Assembly: GCA_023897205.1 (NCBI GenBank)
Contig: JAHWDD010000010.1
Coordinates: 2,170,001 to 2,234,000, forward strand
Reading direction: 5' to 3'
DNA length: 64,000 nt
Origin: Exophiala sp. HKRS030
Taxonomy: Eukaryota; Ascomycota; Eurotiomycetes; Chaetothyriales; Herpotrichiellaceae
Shown here one piece after another: positions 49,186-59,677 of this stretch. The translations under genes were made by a program, and so were the position numbers. The notes beneath the pieces are model-generated. The model did not search any database. It was not told the DNA's origin and saw only the letters and a list, made by a program, of their open reading frames with translations. Positions within the stretch are counted from its first letter, which is position 1, and each line of letters begins with the position of its first letter.

Positions 49186-50445
49186 ATGAATACATGCCAC
49201 TATCCTCACACAGAACCCATGGACATCAAACCAATCCCTGCATTCTACTGTTGTTATCTTCTCCGATCTACCATTCGCCACTCAAGTCTCTACATTGGCT
49301 CAAGTCCAGATCCAGCTAGACGACTGGCACAACACAATGGTCGAGTTCAAGGTGGAGCTGTTCGAACTTCCAGAGCGTCGCTTCGCCCATGGGAAATGGC
49401 TTGTATCGTTGCCGGATTCCCTTCCAATATTGCCGCTCTCCAATTCGAATGGGCTTGGCATAACGCCCATTTGACTAGACATATCACTCCAACAGAGCGA
49501 ATATCTTTTGCCACGACACGTGTCAAAACCACAAAGACTGGCAAGACGACAAGAAGGCCAGGGAGACCACGTACATCACAAATAGACAAGTTGTCCAACC
49601 TACATCTCCTCCTTCGTGTTCCCTATTTCTCCAAATGGCCTCTCGAGGTTCGCTTCTTCAATAAAGATGTTTATCGAGCCTGGATCACTTGGTGTGGACG
49701 AAGTGACGGTCATATTCGATCTGGTATCCAGGTGATATTTGATCCAGTGCAAGCCCAGAAGCCTGAAGAGAACGACTTTACTTCAGCTCAACCAGCTCTT
49801 AAGAAGAGTAAGGCTGCTTTGATCGGCAAAGGCGGTGTGGACGGCATTGATCCCACTTACGCACCTCTTCGAAATGTTCTGCAAAAGAGTCAATTTCTTC
49901 TAGACGAAGATGACCAGAGTAAATGTTCGATTTGTGCCGAGAAATTGATTTCAAGTCAGGATTTATTCGTCATCTGTCCTGCCGACAAATGTGAAGATCT
50001 GAGTCATGTCACTTGTTTAGCGGATAGGTCTTTGTCGGCCACAGCTAAGACAGCCATAGTTCCAGAAGAGGCGTCTTGCCCTTCTTGTCGAACCAAGCAT
50101 CCATGGTTCGAATTAATGCAACAAGTAACGGTCAGGGCCAGAGGTGCTAAGGAGATGAAGAAACTCCTTAGCAAGAAACCCAAAAGTCAAGCTGCCATCG
50201 CCGCAGAAATCTTCGAGACGGAAAGTGAGGATGATGATGAGTTGGAGGACGACGACGATGCAATTGATGTTCGTGACTTGGTCAATGAAGAGGATGTCCA
50301 AAGTGACGATGATGGTGACCATGGCTCGGTTGCATCTTTGGATTCCGAATTCAGTAGGGCATCAAACTTTGACATAAGTCCAACCAAGTCGGATCGTGCG
50401 CCAAAGTTCGAGATCGTGATAGAAGATAATGAAGATGAAAGATGA
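49186..50445 (+). CDS. SLX1: Structure-specific endonuclease subunit SLX1
   Basis: Catalytic subunit of the SLX1-SLX4 nuclease, which cuts branched DNA such as replication forks, flaps and Holliday junctions. Single exon; 419 residues from 49186, or 408 from MDIKPIP at 49219, the more usual family start. The GIY-YIG domain is complete: FYCCYLLRS, SLYIGSSPDPARRLAQHN, RPWEMACIVAGF and the metal-binding Glu in AALQFEWAWHN. The C-terminal SLX1-type RING/PHD-like zinc finger has CSICAEKL, ICPADKC, HVTCL and CPSCR. An acidic tail (SEDDDELEDDDD) follows. It ends 10 bp from the convergent thymidylate kinase gene, so their 3' ends must overlap as transcripts. Confidence 0.93.
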   Translation: MNTCHYPHTEPMDIKPIPAFYCCYLLRSTIRHSSLYIGSSPDPARRLAQHNGRVQGGAVRTSRASLRPWEMACIVAGFPSNIAALQFEWAWHNAHLTRHITPTERISFATTRVKTTKTGKTTRRPGRPRTSQIDKLSNLHLLLRVPYFSKWPLEVRFFNKDVYRAWITWCGRSDGHIRSGIQVIFDPVQAQKPEENDFTSAQPALKKSKAALIGKGGVDGIDPTYAPLRNVLQKSQFLLDEDDQSKCSICAEKLISSQDLFVICPADKCEDLSHVTCLADRSLSATAKTAIVPEEASCPSCRTKHPWFELMQQVTVRARGAKEMKKLLSKKPKSQAAIAAEIFETESEDDDELEDDDDAIDVRDLVNEEDVQSDDDGDHGSVASLDSEFSRASNFDISPTKSDRAPKFEIVIEDNEDER

Positions 50446-50455
50446 CGACTCGACC

Positions 50456-51203
50456 TCAATCCGTTCTGTCCAACAGTAATTGTCCTAGTTTCGCTAAATT
50501 TGTCTTTGGAGCCACACCACCGGTCTCCCTTTCAATCGCTGCAGATATATCGTTCGACACGGACGCGATCGACTGTCCAGCATTGATAACGTGTACGGGA
50601 ACATCATCAAGCCGAGCGAACAACTCTTTGAAAAGTCCTCGTACACGAGCCTGCATCTTCTCCGTTTCATAGCGTTCTTCTCCATAATTTCCTCGTTTCG
50701 CTGCATCTTCAGGTGAGATATCGAGAAAAAGCAAAACATCAGGCTTCAAAAGGCCGACTTCTGGAGACCAAGCCCATTCCAGAGACAAATCAGGATTTCC
50801 TTTCGCAGCGGAGTAGACAGCTCCTGAAAAGGAATATCGGTCCACGATGACAGTTACACCGTTAGCGAGGTCTTGCTGGATTCCTTGAATGGCTTCCCAT
50901 CGATTGGCAGAGAACAGAAGGTGGATTGAATGATCGTCCTGTTGTGTCTTGCTTGTCAAATAGTTGTTGATCATTATGCCTGTTGGTGTTGTGCGGTCTA
51001 GTTCATTGTCAGACGACTGTTTTGGACATCTAATAAGCTTCCTACTCACCTGGAAATTTGACATATCGTGCTTGTCCACCCTTTGCCTTAATACTGTCAT
51101 GGAGTTGTTGACATTGACTTGATTTGCCGGAGCGGTCAAGACCTTCGATGACAAGAAGTAGGCCACGACCATTTCCAGTCTGAGGGATAGCGGAAGACAG
51201 CAT
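50456..51203 (-). CDS. CDC8: Thymidylate kinase
   Basis: Phosphorylates dTMP to dTDP with ATP; essential for DNA synthesis. Exons 51203-51050 and 50997-50456 with a 52-nt intron (GTGAGT...ACTAG) give 231 residues. Start chosen at MLSSAIPQTGNGRG; the frame is open further upstream but adds no conserved sequence. P-loop in VIEGLDRSGKSSQ (about residues 20-29), splice-restored FPDRTTPTG, the DRY motif VDRYSFSGAVYSAAKG, and the LID region PEDAAKRGNYGEERYE. All catalytic residues expected from the family are present. A CGCGAAA-type element lies about 245 bp upstream. Confidence 0.93.
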
Positions 51204-51684
51204 GGTGGAGGGGAGAAAATCAATCGTCCGCCCACAAGAACAAGTCACGAAATAAGAAATTTCGAATTGTGTTGTCAAATGGCCAAGGTTGAATTCGGAA
51301 TGGAGAAGAAATGGCTAACTGGCTTTCTAGAATTCGGGATTAGAATATTTATTTTCTAGTCTCTACTTTTTCTCCTTGTCTTTCACTCAATCAAACCACA
51401 TCAAAAAAACCCAATCTGAAAGCAAACAATTATTCGACACATATTACGCGAAACCAGGCTGAATTCCAACAACATGAACGAAGTGCAATTGGAAGATTTA
51501 TACTCCAAGTCGACGACGTAGCTGACGGCTTCTGCATCCAGGCTCCGCTACCCAGCGGGCAATTTTGATTCAACACGTCCACCGATTTTTGGTTCTGACT
51601 TGTCAACAGTCATCAATGGCAACTCCTGATCCCAGCTCAGCATGCATGCAAGATGACTACCACAGTCCTGGGAAAAGCTCAAGA
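51204..51684. other. Intergenic: thymidylate kinase promoter and EthD 3' flank
   Basis: About 480 bp. Contains acgcgaaa at 51446-51453; otherwise nothing seen. Confidence 0.5.
51446..51453. promoter_or_regulatory. Putative MBF/E2F-like element upstream of thymidylate kinase
   Basis: The word acgcgaaa combines the CGCG core of the MluI cell-cycle box with the CGAAA of SBF/E2F-type sites. In yeasts CDC8 is G1/S-regulated by such sites. Here it is a single 8-bp match, so chance is possible. Confidence 0.35.
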
Positions 51685-52233
51685 CTATTTTCCATGACTA
51701 TCACCATTGTGCCCCTCAACCCTTCCCACGCTCTTCCTTTTTTGATACTCGTCCCACTTCTTCCACACCTTGTCCGGCACATCGACGACGACCTTGCCAT
51801 CCTTGATAATACTCCTGCAGATGCCCATAGTACTGATGGCCCTAACTTGTCCGATATCATACCCACCTTGCCTGTCCCCCATGTGACCTTTGTCGACGAA
51901 ATTATCTTCGTCCTTTGCGATCACCTCTAGGTAATACTCATCATGAAAGGCCCGTATGTAGTCATTGTAATCATGAACGTAGAAATCTACATACGCTTCG
52001 AACGGACTACTGGTCTTGAATTGTCCGTCGCGGCCATTCGCGAGAGTTGACCGCAATGATGATGTGGTGTGGAATTGGGTGTACTCGATGAAATTGTAAT
52101 GCAATGCCCATGGAACGCAGGTTGGACCATGCACTTGGTACCAGTGATCATAAAACTCGGGTTCTGAGAGATCGGGTCGTGAATAAAAGAGTGTAGATAT
52201 GCGATAAGGTGGTCGAATATTTAGTTGTGCCAT
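51685..52233 (-). CDS. EthD-domain protein
   Basis: Single exon, 182 residues, start 52233 (MAQLNIRPPYRISTLFYSRPDLS). EthD pattern is clear: LSEPEFYDHWYQVHGPTCVPWA, HYNFIEYTQFHT, AYVDFYVHDYNDYIRAFHDEYYLEVIAKDEDNFVD. The extra C-terminal 50 residues (WKKWDEYQKRKSVG) are charged. It is larger than, and only distantly like, the EthD protein at 15415. Such proteins form dimeric alpha/beta barrels; no activity can be assigned. Its 3' neighbour is the thymidylate kinase upstream region and its 5' neighbour the peroxisomal carrier. Confidence 0.85.
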   Translation of the reverse strand: MAQLNIRPPYRISTLFYSRPDLSEPEFYDHWYQVHGPTCVPWALHYNFIEYTQFHTTSSLRSTLANGRDGQFKTSSPFEAYVDFYVHDYNDYIRAFHDEYYLEVIAKDEDNFVDKGHMGDRQGGYDIGQVRAISTMGICRSIIKDGKVVVDVPDKVWKKWDEYQKRKSVGRVEGHNGDSHGK

Positions 52234-52765
52234 CGTTGTGGATGGCCCTTTGTAGTGAGGTCTTGTATCGTTTGTCTGATTCTCTTACTCAACCACAAGA
52301 CGTTGACAGCAGCAACTACTACGGTTTAATTTTCAGTGGTAAATAAATGCTGGCTATAAGGATTGCTTATTTATCGTGAGGTCTCAAACTTATACATATT
52401 CTCTAGGTTTTCACTGTGGAACCCGGAAAACGTTAGCCACGGGACAAATCGACTGGCATTTCGTTATGAATGATGTCCCCATCTAGCCACTATTGAAACA
52501 TTGCATTGCGATGATCGTCATGAACAAGATGAAATGTCCACCACTCCAGACTTTTGTTACAATGAAGATCCATATACCAGCCTAATATCACCCCAAAATG
52601 TCCAGATGTTATGAGTAGTGTTCCTGACTAGCTTTCCCATCTTCACTCTCGACCAGGACACCGCTCAATATCAAACCCTTCTCCTGTCCAGAGATGCCAG
52701 TAATCAAACCGACGAGGTTTGTTTCTTATACCGTATCCACATATGCAGTTCATGGTCGACACCAA
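52234..52765. other. Intergenic: EthD upstream region and carrier 3' flank
   Basis: About 530 bp, no gene seen. Confidence 0.5.
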
Positions 52766-53838
52766 TTATGCTTTGGCGGCAATAGCCTTCCGGCGAGCCT
52801 TGACGGTCAAATCATAAAGAACATCCTTGAAAGCGAACAAAAATGCAGCTGTCAACACACTCTGGCTGACCTTAGGGACGATTCCTGGAATTGGGTTAGC
52901 ACTGTGATGGAGACGACGAGAAGATCTTCTATACCTTTATAAAGCCCGGCATAACCTTCCTCATGAACAATCTTATTCAGACTTGACAGCATTCCACCCG
53001 AATTATTCCCCTTTCCAGCAACATGTGCTCGTGACTTGACTGTAAGGTATGGATAGGTGATCGAGGTTGCCAAAAGTTTGGTAAGAGCACCGAGATAGAA
53101 AGCATCTCTGGGACCAACAGCTCTCTTCTTCTCAATAAAATTGCGTGCTTGTTCATACAAGCCATATTGAATGATAGGGTTGCTAACCAGAATCAAAGCT
53201 GGTAGCACACCCGAAAAGAGTGCTGTGGGACCCTCCTCTCTGAGTAACTTCAACAAAGTACCAATAGTACTTGGTTTCTTGACAACCCTTTTCTCTCCAC
53301 CGGGGAGTTCACTGTCATCGCTCTCGTTCTTTCTGGCCGTCATTCTGGTGTTGACAACCCAGATAGGATTGGTAAGAAGGACGGTCGCAGAACCTGCAAT
53401 AGCACCTGCGACAATACCCTCAACCGTGGTGAGTTTCTTGTTCGCACGACCTGCAGTCAAAGCGGCCTTTTCGAAGGCGGATTTAGTCCATTCATACCAA
53501 TAATAGTAAACGAAATTCGTGACTGAAATGCCGAATAGCGCACTATCGAGTCCGGAATATAGTCCACTAATGCCCTCGCGGTTGATAATATGTTGGATTG
53601 CAGCAAGTGTAGATGTATCTGCACGTTTTGATTCGACTTGAGCTCGAGTTGAAAGAGTGATCAATGGATATGTAAGAGTCATGGCAAGAAGTCCACCTCC
53701 TGCGCCTGCTAGGGCATGTGCGATATTATCACTTTGTTGAGCTGCAGTACTGGATTGAGCCGGTACATTGAGGGTCGAGGTTTTGGAATCGAGATCGCCC
53801 TCGGTGGGCGCAGGCGCGATATCTTTGATTTGTGACAT
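52766..53838 (-). CDS. ANT1: Peroxisomal adenine nucleotide transporter (PMP47/ANT1-type mitochondrial carrier family)
   Basis: Carries ATP into peroxisomes in exchange for AMP/ADP to support fatty-acid activation. Exons 53838-52935 and 52884-52766, with a 50-nt intron (GTATAG...gctaac...CCAG), give 340 residues. Start chosen at MSQIKDIAPAP. Three carrier repeats are visible: ALAGAGGGLLAMTLTYPLITLSTRAQ (PLxxxxTR), GAIAGSATVLLTNPIWVVNTRM (PIWVVNTR) and ALTKLLATSITYPYLTVKSRAHV (PYLTVKSR), each followed by the EG-x-x-x-LYxG signature (EGISGLYSG, EGPTALFSG, EGYAGLYKG). The last exon restores the sixth helix (PKVSQSVLTAAFLFAFKD). The NPIWVVNTRM motif is typical of the PMP47 branch. Confidence 0.88.
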
Positions 53839-54536
53839 GGTTGTATTGGAGGTATAATGAAATGTCAGATCGTTGTGCTCGAGTAAGAGGGGTGTTTTGG
53901 TATTGAGAAGGATTGCGACACGAGGAATATGAGATGGGGAAAAGAGGAAATCCAAAGGATATCAATAGGTGCCCGCTCTATTTTGGCCCACAGGTTGACG
54001 CATGTGCCAGGAACAACATGAACTAAGGGATCGGAGAGAAAGGAGTAAGAGACTGGAGAATCTCGGGAAGTGAACACAAATGAATTGGAGATGGAGGAGA
54101 AAGTATACTTGCTGCACGGGTTGGATGCGACTACATGACAGAAAGGATGTGGGTTGGCAGGTCGTGGCAGGCCTGGCTGTTGGTCGTTCTTGCCGTCAAT
54201 CAAAAGTGACGCAGAATCCGGCACAAACCAGAAAAGCCTCGGTATCTGGATCTTGGCATGCCGAGGATCCTACATCCATGTTTGGGTTGATGTTCACCAC
54301 GTTGCAAGCGGTTCAGAGCTCACCGACGGCTTTGTGTCATGAGGGTTTGAGATTTCCTAACCTCCTAACTATTCCGAAATCCTTATTCTATTGACTTGAG
54401 TCATCTCCGGCTCTCGGTCTAGTGTCGAGCTGCCTAGGTACATCTTCATGTGAAGCCTCCGAGATTGTTGTAGCTTCCACCGGCGCAAGAACTAATTCAT
54501 TTCATCATCACAACGCGCAAACAACAATATGCTCCC
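53839..54536. other. Intergenic, carrier upstream region
   Basis: About 700 bp between the carrier start and the 3' end of the small membrane protein gene. No gene seen. Confidence 0.45.
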
Positions 54537-54880
54537 TCAATTACTCTTCTTCGCAGCTCTTGAGAGTGGTGCTGGATTTCTGCCTTGTCGTTGTTGGTAC
54601 AGAATGTAGCCAAAGTATATGGCTGCCAATGTCCCAATGAGGAAAATATTCCCTGCAACCACGAGTCAGCCTTGAACTTTTTCGCGATTCAAACGATTCA
54701 CTGCGCCTTACCGATGATGAAACCCAGAATACCTTCAGTCAAGTTGAATACACCCTTGAAGAGACCAATGACGGCGTTGAGAGCTCCTTGGAATAGTGAA
54801 AAGATGGTGGTAAAGATTCCTTTGATGATTTCAACCACCGAGGAGAACAATCCACCTACACCTTTCGCAATGTCCGACAT
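54537..54880 (-). CDS. Small predicted membrane protein, 94 residues
   Basis: Exons 54880-54712 and 54652-54537 with a 59-nt intron (GTAAGG...TTGCAG) give a 94-residue protein. The first 60 residues are a run of Gly/Phe/Ile-rich amphipathic repeats (GLFSSVVEIIKGIFTTIF, LFQGALNAVIGLFKGVF), followed by a hydrophobic segment of about 18 residues (FLIGTLAAIYFGYILY) and a short basic tail (QQRQGRNP...AAKKSN). The splice gives an uninterrupted transmembrane segment, which supports the model. I do not recognise the family. It is divergent from TRM6. The start was set at MSDIAKG, the ATG closest to the conserved-looking part. Confidence 0.7.
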
Positions 54881-55494
54881 GATTAGATTGGTGTGTTTAG
54901 ATGAAGCTGGGGAGTTTGGTAATTTGAACGTATATGGAGTGATCAAACTACGCAGGGGAAATTCGCGGTAAGCGTCTGGTATTTATGTATATTGATCTAT
55001 CGAATTCTTCTAGCTGATCTCATCGTCACAAACAAACCCTTCTTCCCCAGGCATCGCGTTGGAATGCATCACTTCATCCCGTTGTTTGTCCGTGACGTAA
55101 TGCTTAGCTTGCAAGCATCTGAACTTGTTTTTGTGGCTAGTATCAGCCGTGCATTGGTCACGAGGGAGATGATCTTGTGGCGTATGTTGTCAGATCAAAT
55201 TTTGAACTCATCTCCTATGGACGGACGTGATGTCGGGGGTTTCATTCAATTCAATATGAGACAAAGCCTGAACAGAGAGGAAATTAGCAGCCTTGCATAC
55301 AGCGGGGAAGAGCTTCGCCGTATCATTTTGTACCGCGAAGCATTAATTCTAAACTTTGTTATAATTTTCTTGCATCAAGATTCTAGGTAAAAACAAATAT
55401 CCATATTTACTACTTAAAATGGTTAGCGATTTCCAGAATATCATGTTTGTTCTCACGGGGTAATTCATGATCTTAGGTCCTGACCTTGTTCATT
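54881..55494. other. Divergent intergenic region
   Basis: Upstream region shared by the small membrane protein gene and TRM6. No gene seen. Confidence 0.5.
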
Positions 55495-57315
55495 ATGGCT
55501 TTCTCAGTAATACAACCTCATCAATATGTCGCAATCCGACTTCCTTCCAACCAGATCAAAGTCGAACACATTTTACCCAACACGTAGGTCTTAAATTCAA
55601 ATCTGTGAGCCAACAGATATCAGTCCACGGCTTTGATCGCTGTAACTGACTCTGTCACAAGGGTAATCAATCTTGGAAAATATGGTTCTTTTCATACAAA
55701 TCAAATCCTGGGTCGTCCATATCACCTAACATTCGAAATACTGGATCGATCTGATAGTCGTGAAGGTAGGCAATTAAGGATTGTACCAGCATCTGAATTG
55801 CATGCGGTGGAATTACTCGAACAGGCGGAGACTGAAGATGGATCACCGCCTAAGATTGAAGTCGAGGACATCCTGGCTCTCACATCTTCGAAGTCAAATG
55901 TCAATATTCATGATGATCCCTTGAATCAGAAATTGACAATGGAAGAAATCGAAGCTCTAAAGCAGGAAGATCTTGGGAGTGGAAGAGGCATTATTGAGAA
56001 GCTCATGCAGTCTCATTCTACAATTGACCAAAAGACGGCATTTTCCCTCGCCAAATATTCCTTACGAAAACATCAAAAATACATGCGGAGATTCACCGTT
56101 CTTCCTCTAGACGTTTTCTGCCTTGCCGAGTGGTTGATGGCTGAAAGAGATTTCAACAAGGTCATGGAAATGCGCAATGAAGCTTTGGGCTTGATTGGCT
56201 GTTGGGCGAATATCCACGCCGACGGTGGCGATGAGTTCTTAGGGACCCAGATCCCTCCCCTACGTTACCTTGTTGTCGACGACACTGGTGGATTAGTCGT
56301 TGCGGCAGCTGCTGAGAGAATGGGAATATTACATCAAGTCGATCTCGAGAAAGATGGTGACGAGAGCCCTGTCGAAGACGAAGATGAAGAAAACAATGAT
56401 CCCGAAAGCAAAGAAACGAAGAAGACTAAGTCGCGGCTATTGAGACCTTCTCCTATGGGTGCACTCTCCAATTCAATCACTCTCATCCACGCAAATCAGC
56501 AACCAAACCTTGGACTATTACGATATTTTAACTATGATTCAAACAATCCAACTCAATCACATCCTTTGTACACGCACCTCAAGACCCTTTCATGGCTGCA
56601 ATTGTTGGACCCAGAATCTGACGTGACTTACCGAGAACCTGAAGTTATCCCGGTTGATCAACTTGCCAAACTCAAGTCAAATAAAAGAAGTGCATATTAC
56701 AGGAAGAGAAGAAGATGGGAACGTGTCAAAAATGTGGTTGACGAGACCAGAGCTGGCGATTTCAATGGTTTGATGATTGCTACTTCGACCGACACAACAT
56801 CAATCCTGAACCAGGTCATTCCACTTCTTGCTGGAGGAAGTCAGATTGTGGTTTACTCTCCCTACATTGAACCACTGGTGGAATTGGCAGATTATTATTC
56901 AACCGCGAGAAGAACCGCATGGCTGAACAAATCCGAGGAAGATCGCAAAGTACCTTCAGACGATTTTCCTGTTGATCCCACAACTATCCTAGGTCCGTCT
57001 GTACAGACATCGAGAGTGAGAAAGTGGCAAGTCTTACCGGGTCGAACGCACCCACTGATGACAGGAAGAGGTGGAGCCGAAGGGTATATTTTCACTGCGA
57101 CTAGAGTCTTACCTGCAGAAGGTAAAGTCGAGGCAAGAGGAAGGCCTCCGCGGACCAAGAAGCAAAAGACACAAGCGACCGAAGTAGCGGACAAAGAAGA
57201 CAGTGGAATTGATCCCATTGACCCTCCGAACAAGAAACAAAAAGTCGAAAAGGTGGATGAACTCATGCTGAGGGATCAGGAAATGGAGGATGTCGCAATC
57301 AAGATAAAAGGTTGA
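55495..57315 (+). CDS. TRM6: tRNA m1A58 methyltransferase non-catalytic subunit TRM6 (GCD10)
   Basis: Partner of the catalytic subunit TRM61; the pair methylates A58 in the tRNA T-loop, including initiator tRNA. Exons 55495-55583 and 55662-57315 with a 78-nt intron (GTAGGT...ACAAG) give 580 residues. The N-terminal MAFSVIQPHQYVAIRLPSNQ and, across the splice, TVINLGKYGSFHTNQILGRPYHLTFEI are the family start. Further: ALKQEDLGSGRGIIEKLMQSHSTIDQKTAFSLAKYSLRKHQKYMRRF and, after an acidic insert (DEDEENNDPESKE), the second half MGALSNSITLIHAN. The C-terminal 60 residues are Lys-rich. It is tail-to-tail with ARPC3, 69 bp apart. Confidence 0.92.
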
Positions 57316-57384
57316 TATGCAATTGTATCTCATGAGTCGCATAGCGTGGGACCAATACTAATTCCTCAAACCGCTATACCCCAT

Positions 57385-58054
57385 TCATAATCCTTTACCC
57401 ATAAATTTCCTTTTTGTAAAGCTCAACCACCACTTACTAGGGCCAACTCCATTCTCGTAGAGCCTAGCATGTAACCGAATAGCCAACTCCTGTCTAACCT
57501 GACTTAGATAACTTCGTAGAGTTTCGGCCTCAGTTCTATCTCTGGGTGCTTCGAACGCTTGATTGAGAGGAAACCCCGGTTCTCCCGGTAGACTGAATTG
57601 TTCAAGCGCTCCGTTGATTAGGGCTTTCTCTGCGGATTTGGAGTCCATATTGGGTTTGACTTTGGTGAGACAATCTGAGATGAAGAGAATTCCGTAGATC
57701 AACATCCGGTCAGCAGGGCCTTTGATTTCGAAGTTGCGGAAAAATGTGTTGGCTCGAAATAGAGATAGGATTTCATCTAGGCAGTCGTAAGATTCGGAAT
57801 CTGGGTCAACATCAATGGCATTCGTGCCGGGTGGAAGTTGTGGGAGGGCATATGCTGGGCCTCTGGTTCTTGTACGAAGAGGAAGAAGAGGGAAGTTTCC
57901 TTTACAGGTCAGGATTGCTTCTTGAATATGGCTCGTTCGTTGACACACCTATTGTTTGTACACCCTGGTCTCCCAGAAAGATTGAATGGTATGCCTGTGT
58001 GGGGTGTCAGCGATGTTTGGTTGTTCTTGCAAAACCGCTCGGACTTACCGGCAT
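57385..58054 (-). CDS. ARC18: Arp2/3 complex subunit 3 (ARPC3/p21-Arc)
   Basis: Structural subunit of the Arp2/3 complex, which nucleates branched actin filaments for endocytic patches. Exons 58054-58049, 57994-57949 and 57899-57385 give 188 residues. The first exon is only six nucleotides (Met-Pro) before GTAAGT; this is supported because it gives the universal start MPAYHS. Intron 2 (GTGTGT...ctgac...TAAAG) joins GVQTIG to NFPLLPLRTRTRGPAY, the family core. Other signatures: SYDCLDEILSLFRANTFFRNFEIKGPADR, LIYGILFISDCL and FPLNQAFEAPRD, ending WWLSFTKRKFMGKGL. It is divergent from the RFC subunit gene with a 353-bp shared promoter region. Confidence 0.93.
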
Positions 58055-58288
58055 CTTGATGTTTCGAATGACCAAGAACTGGAATAGGTGTCAATTCTTC
58101 AGAAGTAGTCTGGCTTTATGAGTCCATGCCTTGGTGGTTATGATCACCGTCGCAATATGAGGTGGGTTAACCCAGCATCGCAACGCAAGTCAGTCCCGCA
58201 GTTGACGGGGCGAGACGAAGTCAATTGATGCACCGTAGATTAATCTCGGCGTACGTGATGTAAATGCGTCGCCCCAGAGAATCAATTA

Positions 58289-58294
58289 ACGCGT
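58289..58294. promoter_or_regulatory. MluI cell-cycle box (ACGCGT) in the ARPC3/RFC divergent promoter
   Basis: A perfect ACGCGT lies 114 bp upstream of the RFC subunit start, with further CG-rich words nearby (gcgtcgcc near 58266 and tcgcgtc near 58303). MBF binds ACGCGT in yeasts to induce replication genes at G1/S. Direct observation of the word; binding is inference. Confidence 0.5.
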
Positions 58295-58407
58295 CACGGA
58301 AAGTCGCGTCTCAAAAATGATACCGCAGTCGACCACCTCCGCTGCAAAACACTCACCACTTCAGTACTTGAAATACATGCGTCTCGTCACTGCTCCGAGC
58401 AGTAATC

Positions 58408-59677
58408 ATGTCGGACTATGAGGATGACATGGATGTGGATACTGGCCCTCCACGAGATCACTCGATTCAATTCAGTTCAGACAACACCACTGGAAAGCAA
58501 AAGAGAATAGTCGCAGACCTCCCCTTACAAGCCGAGGACAATCTACCATGGTGAGATCACACACATGTTTGATGTTGACTCTTTGCTGATCGTTCAAGGG
58601 TTGAGAAATACCGACCAAACACTCTAGATGATGTCAGCGGGCACCAAGATATTCTATCAACAATCAACAGGTTTGTCGAACACAATCGTCTACCACACCT
58701 TCTACTGTATGGTCCGCCGGGAACGGGAAAAACATCTACAATTCTTGCCCTAGCAAGACAGATATATGGTGCAAAGAATATGCGACAAATGGTGTTAGAG
58801 TTGAATGCTTCAGATGATCGAGGAATTGATGTTGTGCGAGAACAAATCAAGACATTTGCATCGACTAAACAGATTTTCAGTTCAACGACACAACAATCAT
58901 CAGGAGCCAAGTTTGGGTTGGGGCGTTCAAATTGATCATTCTTGATGAAGCAGATGCTATGACCAGTGCTGCACAGATGGCCTTGCGAAGAATCATGGAA
59001 AAATACACTGCCAATACGAGATTTTGCATCATTGCAAATTACACACATAAACTATCGCCAGCCTTATTATCGAGATGTACGCGATTTCGATTCTCGCCTC
59101 TTAAAGAAGCCGATATACGAAAACTGGTTGACTTGGTGATCACGCAAGAGCATGTCAATATTGCACCGGAAGCTGTTGATTCACTGGTAAAATTGTCCAA
59201 AGGAGATATGCGAAGAGCATTAAATGTTCTACAAGCTTGCCATGCTGGATCAAGACCTTTACCAATACGAGGTCAACCTCCAATCAAGGAGTCCGATATC
59301 AAGTACGAGTTGATCACCAATGACACTATCTACAATTGCATCGCAGCCCTCATCCTGACGATGTTCGACTGATCATGACAACAATGTTAACCACACCTGA
59401 CATGACAAGTTGTCTCACCACAATTAATGCTCTGAAAAGTAGTCGAGGTCTAGCTCTGGCGGACATTCTTACAGCATTGGCGGAAGAATTACAAACTCTC
59501 GAAGTCAGTGCTGCAACAAGAGTTGTTTGGTTACAAGGGCTTGCTGAGATTGAATATCGACTAGCTGGAGGTGGTAGTGAAGGTATTCAAACAGGTGGAA
59601 TGGTTGGTGTGGTGAGATCAGGATGTGAATTATTGGGAGCAAAAGGAATAGGAGAAAGAATGGCTGTTGATGGATGA
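58408..59677 (+). CDS. RFC3: Replication factor C small subunit (Rfc3-type), two frame breaks
   Basis: AAA+ subunit of the clamp loader that places PCNA on primed DNA; essential. Exons 58408-58550 and 58599-59677 (48-nt intron, GTGAGA...TTCAAG) give about 407 residues when bridged. PWVEKYRPNTLDDVSGHQD, Walker A GPPGTGKTST, LELNASDDRGIDVVREQIK, Walker B LIILDEAD, the SRC motif LLSRCTRFRF. The frame changes at the GGGG run 58920-58923 (one G restores KFGLGAFKLIILDEAD) and at the CCC run 59347-59349 (one C restores NCIAAPHPDDV). Both breaks would destroy an essential protein, so they are probably errors. Best match is to the yeast Rfc3/human RFC5 branch (LELNASDDRGIDVVR). Confidence 0.92.
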
